64,000 bases of DNA from assembly GCA_013396525.1 (NCBI GenBank), contig VWYX01000626.1:310001-374000 (forward strand), given 5' to 3'. Source of the stretch: Chaetorhynchus papuensis (taxonomy: Eukaryota > Chordata > Aves > Passeriformes > Rhipiduridae). This document shows positions 50,257 through 64,000 of the stretch, piece after piece. The notes beneath the pieces were generated by a model that saw nothing but the letters and a program-made list of their open reading frames with translations, was not told the origin of the DNA and searched no databases. Position numbers and translations under genes: made by a program. Each line of letters begins with the position of its first letter. Positions within the stretch are counted from its first letter, which is position 1.

Positions 50257-50335
50257 GACAGTTTAAAATAGTTAGATGAGGGGCTAGGAGTCACTAAGCC
50301 AGTCTGACAGATGCCAGAATATGCAATTATATAGA

Positions 50336-50360
50336 AATAAATATATATAAATTTATATAT
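50336..50360. repeat. AT-rich microsatellite-like tract
   Basis: Irregular TA repeats (aaataaatatatataaattt and more), about 80 bp after the A/C tract. Confidence 0.8.
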
Positions 50361-53300
50361 GCAAGTTGAAATTCCTTTGTGAAAACAGTTGCCTTCATGT
50401 CACCTGAGAGGTTTAAAGCACTGACCATTCAAATCACAAATTCGGGAATCTGAAATCGTAACTCCAGGCTGTCTCTCCTGAATATAAGAAATAGACACCT
50501 ACTTGAGTGAAACCAGCCTGGCTTATTTAGCCTAAACACAATCAGTTTATTTCAGACAGAACAGGCACCAATGCAAGGACTGCATCCATGAAGAAGGGGT
50601 AAGGTACACGCAAACTCCACACAACACAGGAGACCCAGGAGGCAACCAGCAAAGCCCCCAGAATAATAAATCCCAACCAGAAATGGGAGAAACACTTTGG
50701 ATGGCCCTAATAATGCAGCTGTCAGATTATACCAGTTACAAACACTGCATTAAAGTGTTGATCCCATCCTGTCCCCTGCTCTCTTGTAGAAAATCTGAGG
50801 TAGAAGGCAGGTAAAGCTCTCTCCCCTACAGAAAACACGTTCCAGGAACGTGATGCGATTTTTACCCCTTAGAACAACACAAAGGAAAATTCCCCAGATG
50901 TATCTGTCTACTGGAAAAGTTTCTATAGATCCACAGAACACTGGGAAGAGGGCAAGAGAGGAAAATTGATGAATCCACTTCAGGAGTCCAAAAGTTTAAA
51001 TAAGAAAATATCTATTATCAGATGCCTTCAAGTTCACTACTGAAAAACCTACACCTGCACTAGAGAATTGTCAGGAGCGAGAAATGCTAAAAAATTACTG
51101 AGTTAATGAGACACAACTGCCATTTACAAGCTTCTGCTAATCCCAGTGGTTTAATCCCAGCGGTGCTCAGCCAGTTTCTACTTAATGCACAGCCAGTCAT
51201 TCATTCCCAACTGAAATTAGTCAAGCTCTTGTGAATGACGAGTGAGTAAAAGCAGAGTTATGACTTAAAGAATTGGTCCCAGGATGTCAGTTCACTGTCA
51301 TGAAAATGAAAACTGCACCCTGTATGCACACAATGCTTACTGGTGCTACTTGGAGTTACTCGCTGTTGAACAAGCACATAAATTAAGGATTTTTTTTTTT
51401 TAATTTATTTTTAGGCTATGATGAAAATCCCATTAGGGAAATTACCTTTGCAAAACCACAAGTGGACAGTACCTCAGAGCAAGCTACCAAATATTTACAC
51501 ATTTAGGGTCTCACAACTTTGCAAAGAAACAAGCATATTTCAAAACAGTGCTCAGTTAACTTCCCCACCTCCTCACACAACATGATGGACATTTCCAGGA
51601 ATTTTACTCACTGAGTTCATATCCCTGGATGCCACAGCCAAGGTCTGCAGCAATGATGAAACCAGGAACAAACCAAGGGCCTGAACATCACATGGATGAC
51701 AAGAAAGAAGTCAGGGAAACTGGGGGCCACACCAAGCCAAGAATCTGGCAGAGGAAGCCTACAGAGAAACCACACGATCCAGGGAGAGAAGAACAGGGCA
51801 CTCAAGCACAGTCCCTGTGGAAAGGGGGTTAACCAGTCAAAAAACACTGGCTTATTACCCAGAAGACTTGAGAAGATGCTCTAAAGTACTGACATTTACA
51901 AGCACTCCCAACTGAAATACTAATATTTCATTAACTGGTGTGTTTTCCACACAAGAGAACTAGGCTAAATTAGGGAGCCAGCGTAACTTCTAAGCACCCT
52001 CAACAGAAAAAGAATCATCTCCCACAAAAGAACTTCAATTCTCATGAAAGTACATAAAGATTTCACTGATATTTTTCAAAAGCACATCTTCTATAATTTT
52101 CATGGTTTCCTGTTAGAGGATGCTCAGCTGGCACTTTAAAATGGTAACTGAAAGCTTATGTTCAAATTAAGGTGAATATTGTCCATCTGTTATGGATGTA
52201 GGAAGGACCAATTAGATGAACAATGTCTAATTTGATCAACCTCAGCTGGCCAGGTTAATCCATGAATGGGTCCAAACAAATATATAATCTTTTCTAATCA
52301 CTACTGGATTAGCTGGACTAATCCAATTGGACATATATAGTGTTCACCATATTTATTCCAAGTATTCCACCCCTTTTCTTCTCCTTTACAAGCTATATTA
52401 AATTACTTTAAGGCTTTGCAAGGTTTTGGAATTTTATTACGAAACCAGAAAAGCAATCTAGTGAGTAAACTGTTTCACAAAATCTAATTCTTTGGCAAAG
52501 AACACTCATTCCCTCTTTGGTCTTCCATGAAAAATGGTAAAACTTTGTTTTGGAAAACAATAATCATTTTGGTGTGAGGGACCTGGCAATGTTTGCTGGC
52601 TTTAATTTCGCATCGAAACCTATCTGAGAAACAGGGGGCAACTGCAATTAATCATCTCTCCCAGCTATAGATTTTTATAACTGCACAGTGGGCATCCTCA
52701 CATTACCTACTGGTGTTTGCTGGGCAACTCCTCACACCAGATGGTTACTCCAATTCCAGGGGGTCTTTAACCCCAAAAAACCCATGAAGAAGAAGAAAAG
52801 GACCTCCCTCCCATCTGTGGCTGACCTGCTCAGGAGTACTGGGAGGAAGAACCCAACAATAAAACAATCCACATCCACTGGACGTGACTCCTGGGGGAAA
52901 TTCCCTCAACCAGCTCCACACTGGATTGTCTCTTTCTGGTAACAGTGCTGGATTCACAACATTGCACCTGTGAGGAGTCTGGTGGGAAGCAAATGGAACT
53001 GATCTGCTCAGGAAATGAAGCTGGAGGTGTAAATGGCACCAGCTGACCCAGGAGAGGCTGAGTGAGCTGGAAGAGGGAATGCCCTGCTGCTGGCATCGGC
53101 CCGTCTGCTCCTGCGGTGGCCACTGCGGAACCATAACCAGGCTGAGGAGCACAGGGGGCATCCGGCACTGACACTCACTGCTCTGACACAGAGCATGCAA
53201 TAACAGAAATGGCTTCTGCAAACTGCACACAAAAGTCACCTGGCAACACTGGATGGGGGGATACAGGAGCTTCTTCAGGCATCTGATAAATTTTCATTTT

Positions 53301-56300
53301 CACTGCACTACTTACACTTGCACCTTGCTTTCTTCCCCTCGCTTAATGAGGCACAGAAAATCCAACCCTTCTCTAACTTCACTGGTTTCAGTCTAGAAAT
53401 TCGGTTTTTCCTTCATTCTTCTTGCATTATCAGTGTGGCAATAAGAGTCATTACCCATTTCAGCCTAACCCTATCATTCCACTCCCCCCATTTGGAGGAA
53501 GGCCTATCACCACTTACTCGTTCCCAGGCACATTTTTCTCTTGTTTTCAGTTGTACAAATGCATACAATAGAAAAGGTGTTTTATTTCCTGCTATCAAAC
53601 TGGATGTTTTCATTAGAACAAGCTCAAAGACCTTGTGTGTAAAGCGAGTGTCAAGCAAAAGGAACTGCAAACCCTTTGAAGAGATCCTATTCTGCAACTG
53701 AATCCATAGTTTTTGAGAGAATTAAAGAAAAGAGAATTATCTAGGCTTTTCTGCTGGGATTATTTAAAAGCTGACTACTGAAACAAGGCACTTAATTCCC
53801 TTAGGCCCATTTTAAAAAACTTCACATTTAATAATTAATCCCATCTAGACTCGACTTGTCACAAAATCTTGTCCTCAGTAAATTAATGGGAGTCAGACTC
53901 AATCAGAACAACTGCTCAGCTGTCTGGCAGCATCATTAAAGTAGGGTCAGCTACCCTAAAGTGCCAAAGCTGTAATCCAGAATCCAAGTGGAGCTGTGTA
54001 CCCGAAGTCCAGGGCTGTGCTGCCTCCTCAGCACGGGGCTCAGTCCCAAACTGCAGAGCTGTGGGTGAGGCAGCCACTGAGGCAGCCCAGAGCAGGGATC
54101 CCATCCCGCTGCAGGGTGACAGCCTTGCGTCCATCTGAGCTGGAGTGACCTGGATGGACTCCTTGGACTGGACTCTGGGCACACACTCCAGCACTGGGAT
54201 CAGTGTAAGGCCAGTTACACCTTCACAAAAACTGCTCCAGAGGAGAGTTCACTGTTGCTAGTTCCTTTTCTTAGATTAACAATCTGTTTCCTCACAGTGC
54301 ACCTGGCAGAGCTCGCAAATCAAGTCCTGAAGGATTGATCCCACCCCAGCATGAAAAATAATTACCTAAACAATTTGGTTATGCCAGAGAAGCTCATTTA
54401 AATAGCACTGAGATTAGGGTCATGTAGCTCCACCCAGCTCCAGGTAAGCAACAGGAATGTTGAATATCTGAAATAGAGCACAGTATATTCCTGCTCACGT
54501 TGTAAAGCTGATAAACAATTCAGATGGTGTGAAATATTGCCAAATTAATGTTCTGGGAACCCATTACTCTTTGTATTTCTTATATTTACCAGGTTGTATC
54601 TGGGCAATCTCAGTATTGTGTAAATACAGTCTCTCTTCTACAGATAATACACTCCTTAACAGGGTGAAAAACTGAAAGAAGCACTCATGACATTAAAAAA
54701 CCCACCTTGGACAGAGTGCTTCACTTCAAATAGATCTTAGACCTCCACATGACCCATTTCTAACAGAGCCACGTAACAATGAACTTTTCATTTCCTCCTC
54801 CAGCATTTCTCAGCATCATATCACTCTCTCCCATCACCAAAGACAAGCACAGCAAACCTTTAACAAATAACCTAGAGGGTTCTACAACAGTTCTTAGAAG
54901 TTACTTAATAAAACTGGTTCATTCACAAGTGTCTAGAGAGTTGCATGTTGATAGCTTGAAAAAGGGTTAAAAATGCAGCTTGGATTTCCTAAGGGTTTAC
55001 AATGAAAGATCAACATTAGTAGTAATAAAGACCCCAATTTAAAACACACTTAAGGCAGGTTGTAAATAAAAGGTTTAAAGACAGAAAAACAGTAGTTCTT
55101 AGATGGAAAAACGGGAGATTTTGAAAGCTGAGAAAGTTAAATAAAATGTATTGGAAGCATGCCAAGCTTAAAAATATTTTTCATCTGTACTGTTTCCGAA
55201 GTATAACATAAACAAAACCAATCATCTATTTAAGCTAATTACATCGATAATACACAATTAATTCAGCTGCAGCCTTGGCAAAGACGATGAGATTATGAAT
55301 CAGAGAAAGGTATTTCTTCTCTCTAATTACAAGACAAAATGGGAACGTAGCTTCAGAGCCTGGCTGCAGATCTCAGTGGCAGCACTGATTTCTGGGGTGC
55401 AAGGCTGATCTGCATCAGATGAGGGGCTGGCTTTTGGCCACCCACTCCAGTGACTGGTGTGGAACAAGGAGGGGTTTTGTGGGGACTCCGAGCTCAGCAG
55501 TCCCCTCCTTTAAACTCAGGCACCTCTGGCCACGACCCACACTGCTCAACCTCAGTGCTGAACCCAGAAACACGCAGCTCCTGAGCTCTACACCATTCCC
55601 CTCACCATGCACTGTGGTTTTCATGTCAGGTTTTGGGTTGGTTTATTCCCCCCCAGCGGCAGGGCACTGCCAGAACCCAGAGTTCAGGAAACACAGCAGA
55701 TGGGCTGTGTGAAAGAATGTCTTTGTGGGCCACGAACCTGTGCCACGCAGTGAGCTCATGCCACGAGCAGCTACGTGATCTGTCCCACTGTGCCACCCTG
55801 CTCACCCCGGGCTCCTCACTGAACACTGGCACATTATCCCATGGACAACGTGACACCAGGCACACGACCCTGCAGTACCGTTTAGTGGCACTGCTGGTAT
55901 CCAGAATTTTCTTGAAAAACCAATATAATGAAATGCTGCTCATTTTGTGGGCAGGAATGGCACCAGGACATGCAGCTCTGCTGACAGGTGTTTCAAAGGA
56001 GGCTGAAAGCCTGTACCAAGTTCACAGGATATGGCAAGTAGGATGCAGGCAAACAGTCTGCACAAAATCACATCTTAAGCAGAATTACTGGCACATGCAT
56101 CAACTAAAGACACAAATTCCACAATTATTTCAGCTGATTTTGAGCATTCATCAAAATCTGTGCTTGCTTAACCTAAGTTTCAGAAGAATATGGTTCCTGT
56201 AAATATGGGGTTTGTGCCATCACCCTTATTTTCCAATATATAACCATTTCTACATCATTCCCAGCCTCCATGGCAATAAAGGAGAACCTTGCCAACACCG

Positions 56301-56913
56301 AGGAGCACACAATTATCACATCTACACACAGCCTGACACAAAGGCTCAAATGACAACACTGAGTTTATGCTCCCCTCCAAGGTCTGCAGCAGTAAAGCTG
56401 GAGCCTGTGACAGAGCCTGGGTACCAACACCATGAACAGAACCATCTGTCTTTAACACAGGACTGTGGGCTGATGCTGGATAGGCTGAGCTGGAGATGTC
56501 ACAGGACAGAAATAAAAGGAAAAAAAATGCAGGAGATTCACAGAGATACGGAAGCAGAAAGGGAGAGAATAGGATAGAAACACAGGACAGTTAACAACTG
56601 CCAAACCAGAGCACATTTGCTTATGAGCGGGTAAAACAGAGAAGAGAAGCACTAAATTTAATCCAGGCACACAGAACTTAACCTCAGCAAACCTCTACTG
56701 CAAAAAGCAAAAAACCAAACTAAACTCTTGTCAGCACAGTCATAAAGCTGAAAGAATACAGGTATTTCTCCCAAAACTGTATTTAAAAGTCACGACTTAA
56801 AAATCTTCTGGATGAAAGAAGCAGTGATGGCCCTGCACAGCAGCCTGTGCTGCTGACTCCAGCCGAGAGAACATGTTGGAAGCTGCAGCTCCACACTTCC
56901 TCCACCAAGGGAA

Positions 56914-56951
56914 TGCACGTTCCCATTCCGCCCTATGCACGTTCCCATTCC
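56914..56951 (+). repeat. Direct duplication, two copies of 16 bp at 22-bp spacing
   Basis: tgcacgttcccattcc occurs at 56914-56929 and 56936-56951. Confidence 0.9.
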
Positions 56952-59900
56952 ATCCTGCCCGTGTGCAGCACCCCAGCTCTGCAGGCTGCCTGGAAAGGAG
57001 AATTTAACCCACTCTCTGTGATGCCTCTTCCTGGTCTTAAAATCAAGAGTCAAACACGGTTAGAAGGAAAAAAGGGATTTTACCTTGGGATTTATTTTAA
57101 GGATCCTTAGGTGCACCACGTCTGTGCACACTGCAATGCCCCTCCTCAAAGATCCGGTCTCACATTGTAGGTGTTACTAATTAGCAGATCTATCAAAGAT
57201 TCCCAAGTGAGAGGCTTGAATGAGCCCCCCTCCCCAAGGAACCTTCCCCTGGATGGTTCTATCTCAGTTTACAAAATGTGTTCTGGAGAGGACCTTGGGC
57301 TCTGGGCACACTGATCCCTCACTACGAAGCTTCTAAAATGTTCAGTCTCCCAGCTTGACAAACAAGTCCAAGAATGTCGGCAAAAAGCACCAAGAATACA
57401 GAAATTGTAAAAAAGTATAACAGGGGTATAAAAGAAAAGGCAAAAAATCATCATGGCATCATCTGGGAATCAGGGCACTCTGAAAACCAAATGCTGCAGT
57501 TCAAGTGGCTGCAAGCCCTAGTCTAAACACATACTTAACATAAATGACTTAAATGCTGATTTCAAGCCACTGATACTTACATAACTTTAAATAATTTCTT
57601 TAAATTATTTTGAAGTTTCGTAAAAGACTAACTAGGAAACTGATGGGCTGGCAAATCACATTCAACTGTTACAAAGAATTAACTTCTGTTTCATCCTGCA
57701 GCTGATGATGAGGTACCTCCACAAAGCTTTTAAGCTTCTACACAAGAAAAAAATTGGTCTTCAGTCATCCTTTTGTGGCTTCTCAAGGTTGCAGCTTCCT
57801 CGTGCCAGGAGCAGAAGGACACCCAAGTTCACTCAGCACGAGACAGTTCGTGTCTGGAAGCAATACAGCTGCATTTATTTTGTCGCCATGCTGCCAGACT
57901 GGCTTGATCAGGTCAGTAGGAGCTGAGAGATCTCTGAACCGCAGGCAAGAGTCACTGACCTTTCTTCTCTCCATTACATCCTCCATGGATATTCTCACAA
58001 CCTCAGCTACATGCGTTTTGAATAATCTGTCCTATCTGGGTTATAAACTTACCCTTTTACCACCTGGAATAATCAAAAGCTGACAATAATCAGAATTGAG
58101 GCCCTTATCCGAAGTGGTAAAAAGCAGGTATTTTGCTCACCTCCACACACGAAAGTGTGTATTTTTCATAAGAATACACACTAAGTGGGATAAAATTACA
58201 GGCATTAAAGTGGCATTAAATCTTCCGCTTTTAAAAATTATTACTTCAATATTACTGGGAAAAAAAAGTGCGTTTTCTAAACACTGAGGAAAATGCCATT
58301 GAACATGTTTTTCAATTAAACTGTCACAATTTAAACGAAAATGTGTTTTTAAGATAAGTTTTGACATCTAAGATAAATTTTCATACCCACTGTATTGATT
58401 TAGGAAACTTCTCAAGACCACAGACTGCAGATCCTACCAGCCTCCTTGGGGTATCCTGCCTTTCATGATCATACTGAGCATTTCAGGAAAGAATGCTGGC
58501 TCCAAAGTAAGCAGGGGCTGTTGGATGGGAGCTTTGCCTGAGAATCTGCCTTGTGGTCATGGCAATAATATTAATGAGGCTCCTGGCTTGTCTTTTATTA
58601 GAGACATGAAGATTTTACGAGTCCAAAACCTCTTAGAAAAACTCACGTAGGTCAAATCTGAAACTCAGCTAGATGCTAGAAAAGTAATTAGAGAAATTAG
58701 TTTAAACTGTTCTACCTCAGATTAAGGTTTTGGACACAGAACTCAGCACACAGCACGGTATGGTGTGAATTCAAGACACATCAGCCGTGGTATCTCAGCC
58801 TTCTGAGGGGACACTCAGCACACTGATGATTCTTAACCTGCCTGGAGCTGAGCAAGTTCCTGGCAAGGGACTGCCAGCACACTGCACATCCACACCAGGG
58901 CTTCAGGGTACCACTCTGGTTGCCTCTGAGGAGCCCCAGGCCGCAGCAAAAACGCACAGCAAACCCCTGCAAGGTCCCCGTGCAGCTTAAAGAGAACCAT
59001 TTGCCCTGCCAGCTCAGTAAGAGGTTCACAACCCAGGTGCACAAACACCTGTGCCAGCCCAGGGCAGGAGGCAGTGCAGTGACCAGAACCAGCAGCCCGG
59101 GGACAGGAAACAGAACCGCTCCCTGTGAGGGTGCCCTGGGCTCAGGACAGACAGGAACCACAGCCTGGAATCAAGCAGGCACCCGACATACTCTTACACA
59201 CTGTTACAGGATGTAGCACCTCTACAGCAGCCTCTGTGAAAGGCTGAATTTTCATCAAAAATCCTGGATATTAGACACATTCACATGTTGATTACGTGGT
59301 TTAAGACAAGGCCCAGCAAACAGACCTTGCTGTTTGCACAGCATCACTCGCAAAGAGTAACACTTTGAGTCCTCTTGTTGAACATCTGCTGTGCTGGAAC
59401 ACAACAGAGTGTTGGAAAACAACACCGTGATGAGAGCATTTGGAAGAGGAAGCAGAGTTTGTTTTTCTGGGAATCTCCTCAATGTCTGAACTTCAGTCGC
59501 ATTATGGTCTCAGTCTCCCAGGTAAGTATTACGAAGAACAGATACTCTGGAATGAAAGTTTGTTCATTCATGCCCATTTATCAAACCCATATGGATACAA
59601 CCATCTCCTACTGAGCTACTGTAACTGCTTAAGCCTCCCTCAAGTAAGCTGCATGTACAACTTGCAGTGAATCATTTAAAGGAAAAAGAGCACTGAGTTT
59701 ACTGTACCAGGACAGACTGACTTCTATTAATTTTTGCTTTAGCTTGTGTCAAATTATACATAAGTTTGTATTTAATTTTATTATATAAATAGAAGCTTGC
59801 ATTTGATTTTGAGAATGCAAATGATCTCTTGGGACCTGATGGAAATAGTCATTAAATTAAGCACATTCTGGTCTTTCAGGACCCTGGGAATCTTCTGTCA

Positions 59901-60344
59901 TTGCTTTTAGCCCATGCTGTCTCTACATACATGACAGACATTCGGGGAATACATTTTTTTAATACCAAATTTCTGCACGTAATTCAAAACAAGTAAAAAC
60001 ACATTGGATTGTTTTGATACTTTACCTGAGTGCATTACTCTACATAAATCTCAGGTCTTCAAATAATTACTAGAGATTAAATCCAAGGCCTTCTACAGAT
60101 AGGCTTCCTCTGAAGCTACCTCTGTATTACAAAAGCTGGAATTAATTTCAATAGTATCTGCTTAAATCATAATTCATACCTGTCACTAAGCTCTCCAGTA
60201 TTACGCAAAGGTGATTTTGACTAAGATAGTTTCCTTTTTCTTACAAAAAGCACCCACCACAGCTTCCTGCCTGAAGCAATTCTTTAGTCTCACTGACAAT
60301 GTCTTCGTGCTCTCCTAGCTCCTCAATGACTTCCCATGAAAATA

Positions 60345-60617
60345 TTCCTGCTCCAATGCTTGACAATGAATAAATGTTTCCTAATATCCCATCTAAGCCT
60401 CCTCTGGCACAACCTGAAGCCATTTCCTCCTGTCCCTTGTTACACGGGAGAAGAGACTGATCCCCATCTCACCACAGGATCACCAGCCTCCTCTCAGCGA
60501 GCTGTGGAGAGCAAGAAGGTCCCCCCAAGCCTCTTTTTCTTCAGGCTGAACCCCCCCCCAGCTGCTCCTGGTGCTCCAGACCCTTCCCCAGCTCCCTTCC
60601 CTTCTCTGGACATTCCG
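60345..60617 (-). mobile_element. CR1 LINE 3' fragment, moderately diverged
   Basis: Antisense CR1 landmarks are in order on the plus strand: 'tgtttcctaatatcccatc', 'ctcctctggcacaacctg', 'gccatttcctcctgtccc', 'gagaagagactgatcccc', 'ctttttcttcaggctgaac', 'gtgctccagacccttcccc', 'cccttctctggaca'. A run of nine C's follows 'ggctgaa'. It is truncated at both ends. Confidence 0.88.
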
Positions 60618-61560
60618 TTCTTAAGATTATTGTTCTGATCAGAAAAGCATTCCACTGGCTATCACAAGAAACTAACAGCACAGTATTGAAGTCTTAATTT
60701 CAGTGAAAATCATGTGAATGGCTCATTACTTCTCAGTTTTGCTGCTTTGAGTGATTCACTGCATAAAGTAAATGATGTGTAAAGTGGAGAACGGTTCAAT
60801 TTCTATAGGCTATTAAAACAGAAATATGGGAGGTTGGGAGCAGGGAAAATGGCCATGCTGCAGGGGAGTGCTGGTCCATTTAGAGCCACTGCACGCATCT
60901 GAGTTTTACAGAAACAAGAAAAATTATACTGAAAAATGACCTCGCTTTTTAAACAAGTATTGCTCATTATAAATCATGCTCTGCAAGATACACAGAATAC
61001 TGAGTAATCCTTGAATCATCACATGCATTTGGCTGCATTGGCAGCATCTACTACCACAATGTAACTTCTACTACACAGAAGAATTTTGAAAATCCTCATT
61101 TTCCAATATGGATGGCCCCTCATTTTAGAGTCATGAAATCCTATCAATAGGAGCACTTTGACTTCCTTTTTCTATATGGAAAGAGCTGAGCCCTCTTAAA
61201 AGGAAGGTGAAAAAGCAAAATCCATGAAAACCAATGCTGCAGTCCAGACTTTGTGATATTATCAGTATGCAAATCAAAGTCAAGCAAAAATTTTCTCAGG
61301 ACAAAGATTCATTAGAAAACCCTGGTTCTGCTCAGGGCATCTTGGCCTTGATAGATTAGCTTGTCTGTTACCTTTGAGTAAACAAGCTCCTGACATTATT
61401 CTCTCCTCCACATGCACAGAACTACCTTTTGAGGATGAAATTAAATTATGTCACTTGAAATCAAGGTGGAGTATTCACCACGCTACTGCTTAAGCTGCTC
61501 CTACTAAAAGAGAAGAGCCTATATCCTTCAGACCCCTATCAAAATCCCAAGCTTCAGAAA

Positions 61561-62110
61561 TCAGCACCTTTCCTCCAAAATCTCCTTGCCAAGAAGCTCT
61601 GACTTTTGAATAAGAAGTTCCTGAATGAGGAGAATGGGATTACTGCTGATTTCCTCTTCAGGGACATCATTAACACATACATTGAATCTTTCCAGCCTTT
61701 CTTTTTCTGCTCCACAATCCTCTACATCTGCAGTAGAAAAGTCCTTCCTTCTTCTACGAACTGCAATGCCCTCAATTCCCAGAGTCCAAGCCCCTCTCTG
61801 CTCAGCAACTTTTTCCAATTCTAAAAGATCTTACCTACCACTGACTGTTCACCTTCAGAAACAAAATTTCACCTATTTCATCCAAAGCTTCCCTAGGGAG
61901 ACCTGGGATTTCCTCCTCTTTCCCTGCAGACTCAAAGTATCATGCATTCCTTCCTCTATCCCAAGAGCCACTACCCCATAATGTTGCTGTGAGCAGCCAC
62001 TTGCAAATGCAGTAAATCTGGAGTGTTCCATGCAATTCTAACTGCACTCCCAACACTCCATCCTCTGCATGCACAACTGAAAACACGCAGCCAAAAACTT
62101 CTCTGCTGCT
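61561..62110 (-). other. Unidentified ORF-like relic on the minus strand
   Basis: The minus strand has an open stretch of about 85 codons from 61818 down to a stop at 61561, rich in Glu, Lys and Arg (AVRRRRKD, AEKERLERF, VPEEEIS, LLIQELLIQKSELLGKEI). Just upstream, in other frames, are further open blocks (61850-61925, with GLPREALDEIGEILF; and 61890-62110). Stops and frame changes separate them. This could be the remnant of a retrocopy or a transposon ORF, or chance in a purine-rich tract. I do not recognise the protein. Confidence 0.2.
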
Positions 62111-64000
62111 GGAAAGCTCAATTTTTTACCACCGTGGAATTTAACCTGGAAGACCTACACTAAAGATGTACATCACTGACATGGCACATGGAAAACCTGG
62201 GAGAGGTAAAGCACTAAAAACATTCCCCAGAGCATTTCTGAGCAGATTTCTTTCTGAGCATTCCTTAGATGACCTTGCCACCTTTATTTCAAGACATCCC
62301 ATAGGAAAAAAGTGTGAAACTCAACTCTGTCCACTGCCATCCAATAGCTTTATCCAGTTTAGAGGAAAACATGTTTTAACTGGAAATTGGGACTGGAGTA
62401 GATGACCACAGGAACAGGCACAGCACTAAATCCTGTTCCTGAGGTCTTACCCGTGTGCTTCTAATTCTGCCTTCAAGAGCTCTGTGTGTTTGCAGAATCA
62501 GAGTCTACAGGAACAGAACAAGCTCTCTGCTGACAGATTTAAATCACAGCCGTAACACACATTTGCAATACCTGTATTTAAAGCTCTGGAACTTGACAGC
62601 ACTATAATATTGCTTATGTTCTCTTTCTCACTGGGACCTAAACAGTTAAAACAGTTTGATTTGAAAATACACTTCAAAATTTATGAAAACAAAAACAGAC
62701 ATCACTTTCTTTTATTAGGAGATGTACTGAATGAAGAGGATATGTCAGAAGGTACTAAAAAACCCCAAAGAAATCATCAATAGGCAACATGAGTTACCGT
62801 ACTGCCAAAAACACTAAAAGCAACCTAGTGCAGCAGTCACAGATTAACTGGTCTGGAAAGAATAAGGAGCCTCTCGAGCCAAGAGATGTTAGTGCATTAA
62901 AAATTGCACTGGATCAAAACACTAGATATAATTTCACTAAGGGGAATCAACGAGGAGCATGGAATTTACATGGGCTTTCTTTACCCAGAATACATGAAGT
63001 CAGCAACTGGCTTCTTTTATTAAAAAGTAGCTTTTTTTTCACCTTTTTCTTTTAAATTTTTTTGGAATAGCTCATTGTTATGCTGTATAGCCAAAACCAT
63101 TTTGTTCAGCTGGCAAACACGTTCAATATGGATTTAATAAATAACATGACTAGGAAAGTAGTTAATAAAGATTATTTTTCACCAGGAGATTCTGCCGCCT
63201 ACATGAGAAGCTATCCAAGGTTAGTGTGAGACACTGACACGTGCATGTATGTTGATGTTTTGGGCTGGGTTTTCTTACTACCAAGGCACCAGGCACATGA
63301 CTTGTGATATCCCAACAACAGCATCAGGATTTGAAAATGCAGCAAATGCCAAGTGCTGCCAATGCTGATCTAGGTGGGATTTTTAGCTCTATTATTCTGG
63401 AATCCTGACATTACCAACAGGAGTCTGTCGACTGCAGGTGTCACTGCAAAGCACACGGGTTCTGTTCCAGGGTAAAACAGATGAGTTTAGTCAGAAATGC
63501 TGAAGAACATTCACAGAGCTAAAATTCAGTCTGGCTCCGATTTGAATCAAGTTGATGAACTGTAAATAGAAACACTCTAATCCCACACAGGGACAGCAGG
63601 GAACTCCCAGAGCCCCTCTGATGTGCTGAATGGGTTCTTTTAGAAAGGAATGCCACACTTCAAGAATGCTGATTGAAAAAGATTTCATTTGCCATTAAAA
63701 AAATAGGAGGGGGGCTTTTTCTTTTTTTAAATTCTCCCTGGCACCAGCCAAAGATACACACACAGAGTTTTGATAAATTCTGTTCCTCAATTTATAAGCA
63801 ATAGTGTCCACATTACACAGTTTTAATGTGCCTTATCACAATGTGTTTTTCCAGCTATTTAACAGATCACACAAGGTCATTGCTCTGGCCTTAGGAGTAA
63901 AGATGTTGCATATGGCAAGCTCCTGGTGTAAATGAAATGAAATCACAAGGAATACTCCTTTCAGTCAACAGATTATAAAGGTTCAGATTGGCTGGTATCA

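Larger units (their letters stand above)
28628..64000 (-). other. GPC5: GPC5 intron upstream of the exon (partial, over 35 kb)
   Basis: This continues from the acceptor to the end of the window without another recognisable coding exon. The preceding exon is therefore more than 35 kb away, in line with the very large introns of GPC5 in other vertebrates. Listed separately are a CpG-dense patch, the assembly gap, CR1 remnants, simple repeats and an ORF-like relic. In the remaining stretches (about 30-33.4, 34-39.3, 40.2-41.3, 45-50.1, 50.4-56.9 and 57-60.3 kb, and 62.3-64 kb) I see no gene and no repeat that I can name. Confidence 0.75.

Noticed and set aside
52660..53240. A possible LTR from the AATAAAA near 52855 and a GC-rich tract
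   Set aside because: No TG...CA ends, no target duplication and no second copy could be found.
1..64000. The miR-17-92 cluster, which neighbours GPC5
   Set aside because: None of the mature sequences of the cluster was seen; the window is deep inside the gene.
1..64000. CRISPR arrays, operons or other prokaryotic systems
   Set aside because: The sequence is clearly vertebrate intron; no regularly spaced repeats or dense coding were found.

Overview
The window looks like vertebrate nuclear DNA, most likely from a bird and perhaps a passerine. It has one spliced exon of a large glypican gene inside very long introns. It carries several CR1 retrotransposon fragments, including one well-preserved copy ending in the usual avian CR1 3' sequence. 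It also has at least four LTR-type insertions, simple repeats and one assembly gap. There are no operons, no bacterial features and no CRISPR array. CR1 also occurs in reptiles, so 'bird' is an inference from repeat type and compact style; 'passerine' rests only on the familiar look of one LTR.

The only gene I can support is GPC5 (glypican-5) on the minus strand. Its large central exon lies at 27933-28627, with a polypyrimidine tract and AG acceptor upstream and a GTAAGT donor downstream. It encodes 231 complete codons that include the family cysteine signature. The rest of the window, 1-27932 (downstream, intron 3) and 28628-64000 (upstream, intron 2), is read as intron because no other coding exon is visible. 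Neither intron ends inside the window. Exon numbering follows the mammalian gene.

Layout: 0.8-5.1 kb holds two solo LTRs of the same family in opposite orientation, each with its own 6-bp target-site duplication. At 10.0-11.2 kb a CR1 3' fragment is followed by a different, longer LTR. At 13.8-14.4 kb there is a GC-rich tract. At 16.7-17.15 kb there are two striking inverted repeats. At 23.5-24.25 kb there is an LTR whose 5' part is built of tandem repeats. At 27.9-28.6 kb is the exon, and at 29.6-29.95 kb a CpG-dense patch. The assembly gap is 39719-40145, just beyond a short GT run. At 41.4-44.9 kb and 60.3-60.6 kb there are more CR1 remnants, and at 61.5-62.1 kb an unexplained ORF-like relic on the minus strand.

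Nothing here amounts to a new biological system. The items most worth a second look are the near-perfect 33-bp-arm hairpin at 16698-16767, the second inverted repeat 325 bp further on, and the opposed solo-LTR pair. Repeat family assignments were made by eye from remembered consensus features, not by a search.
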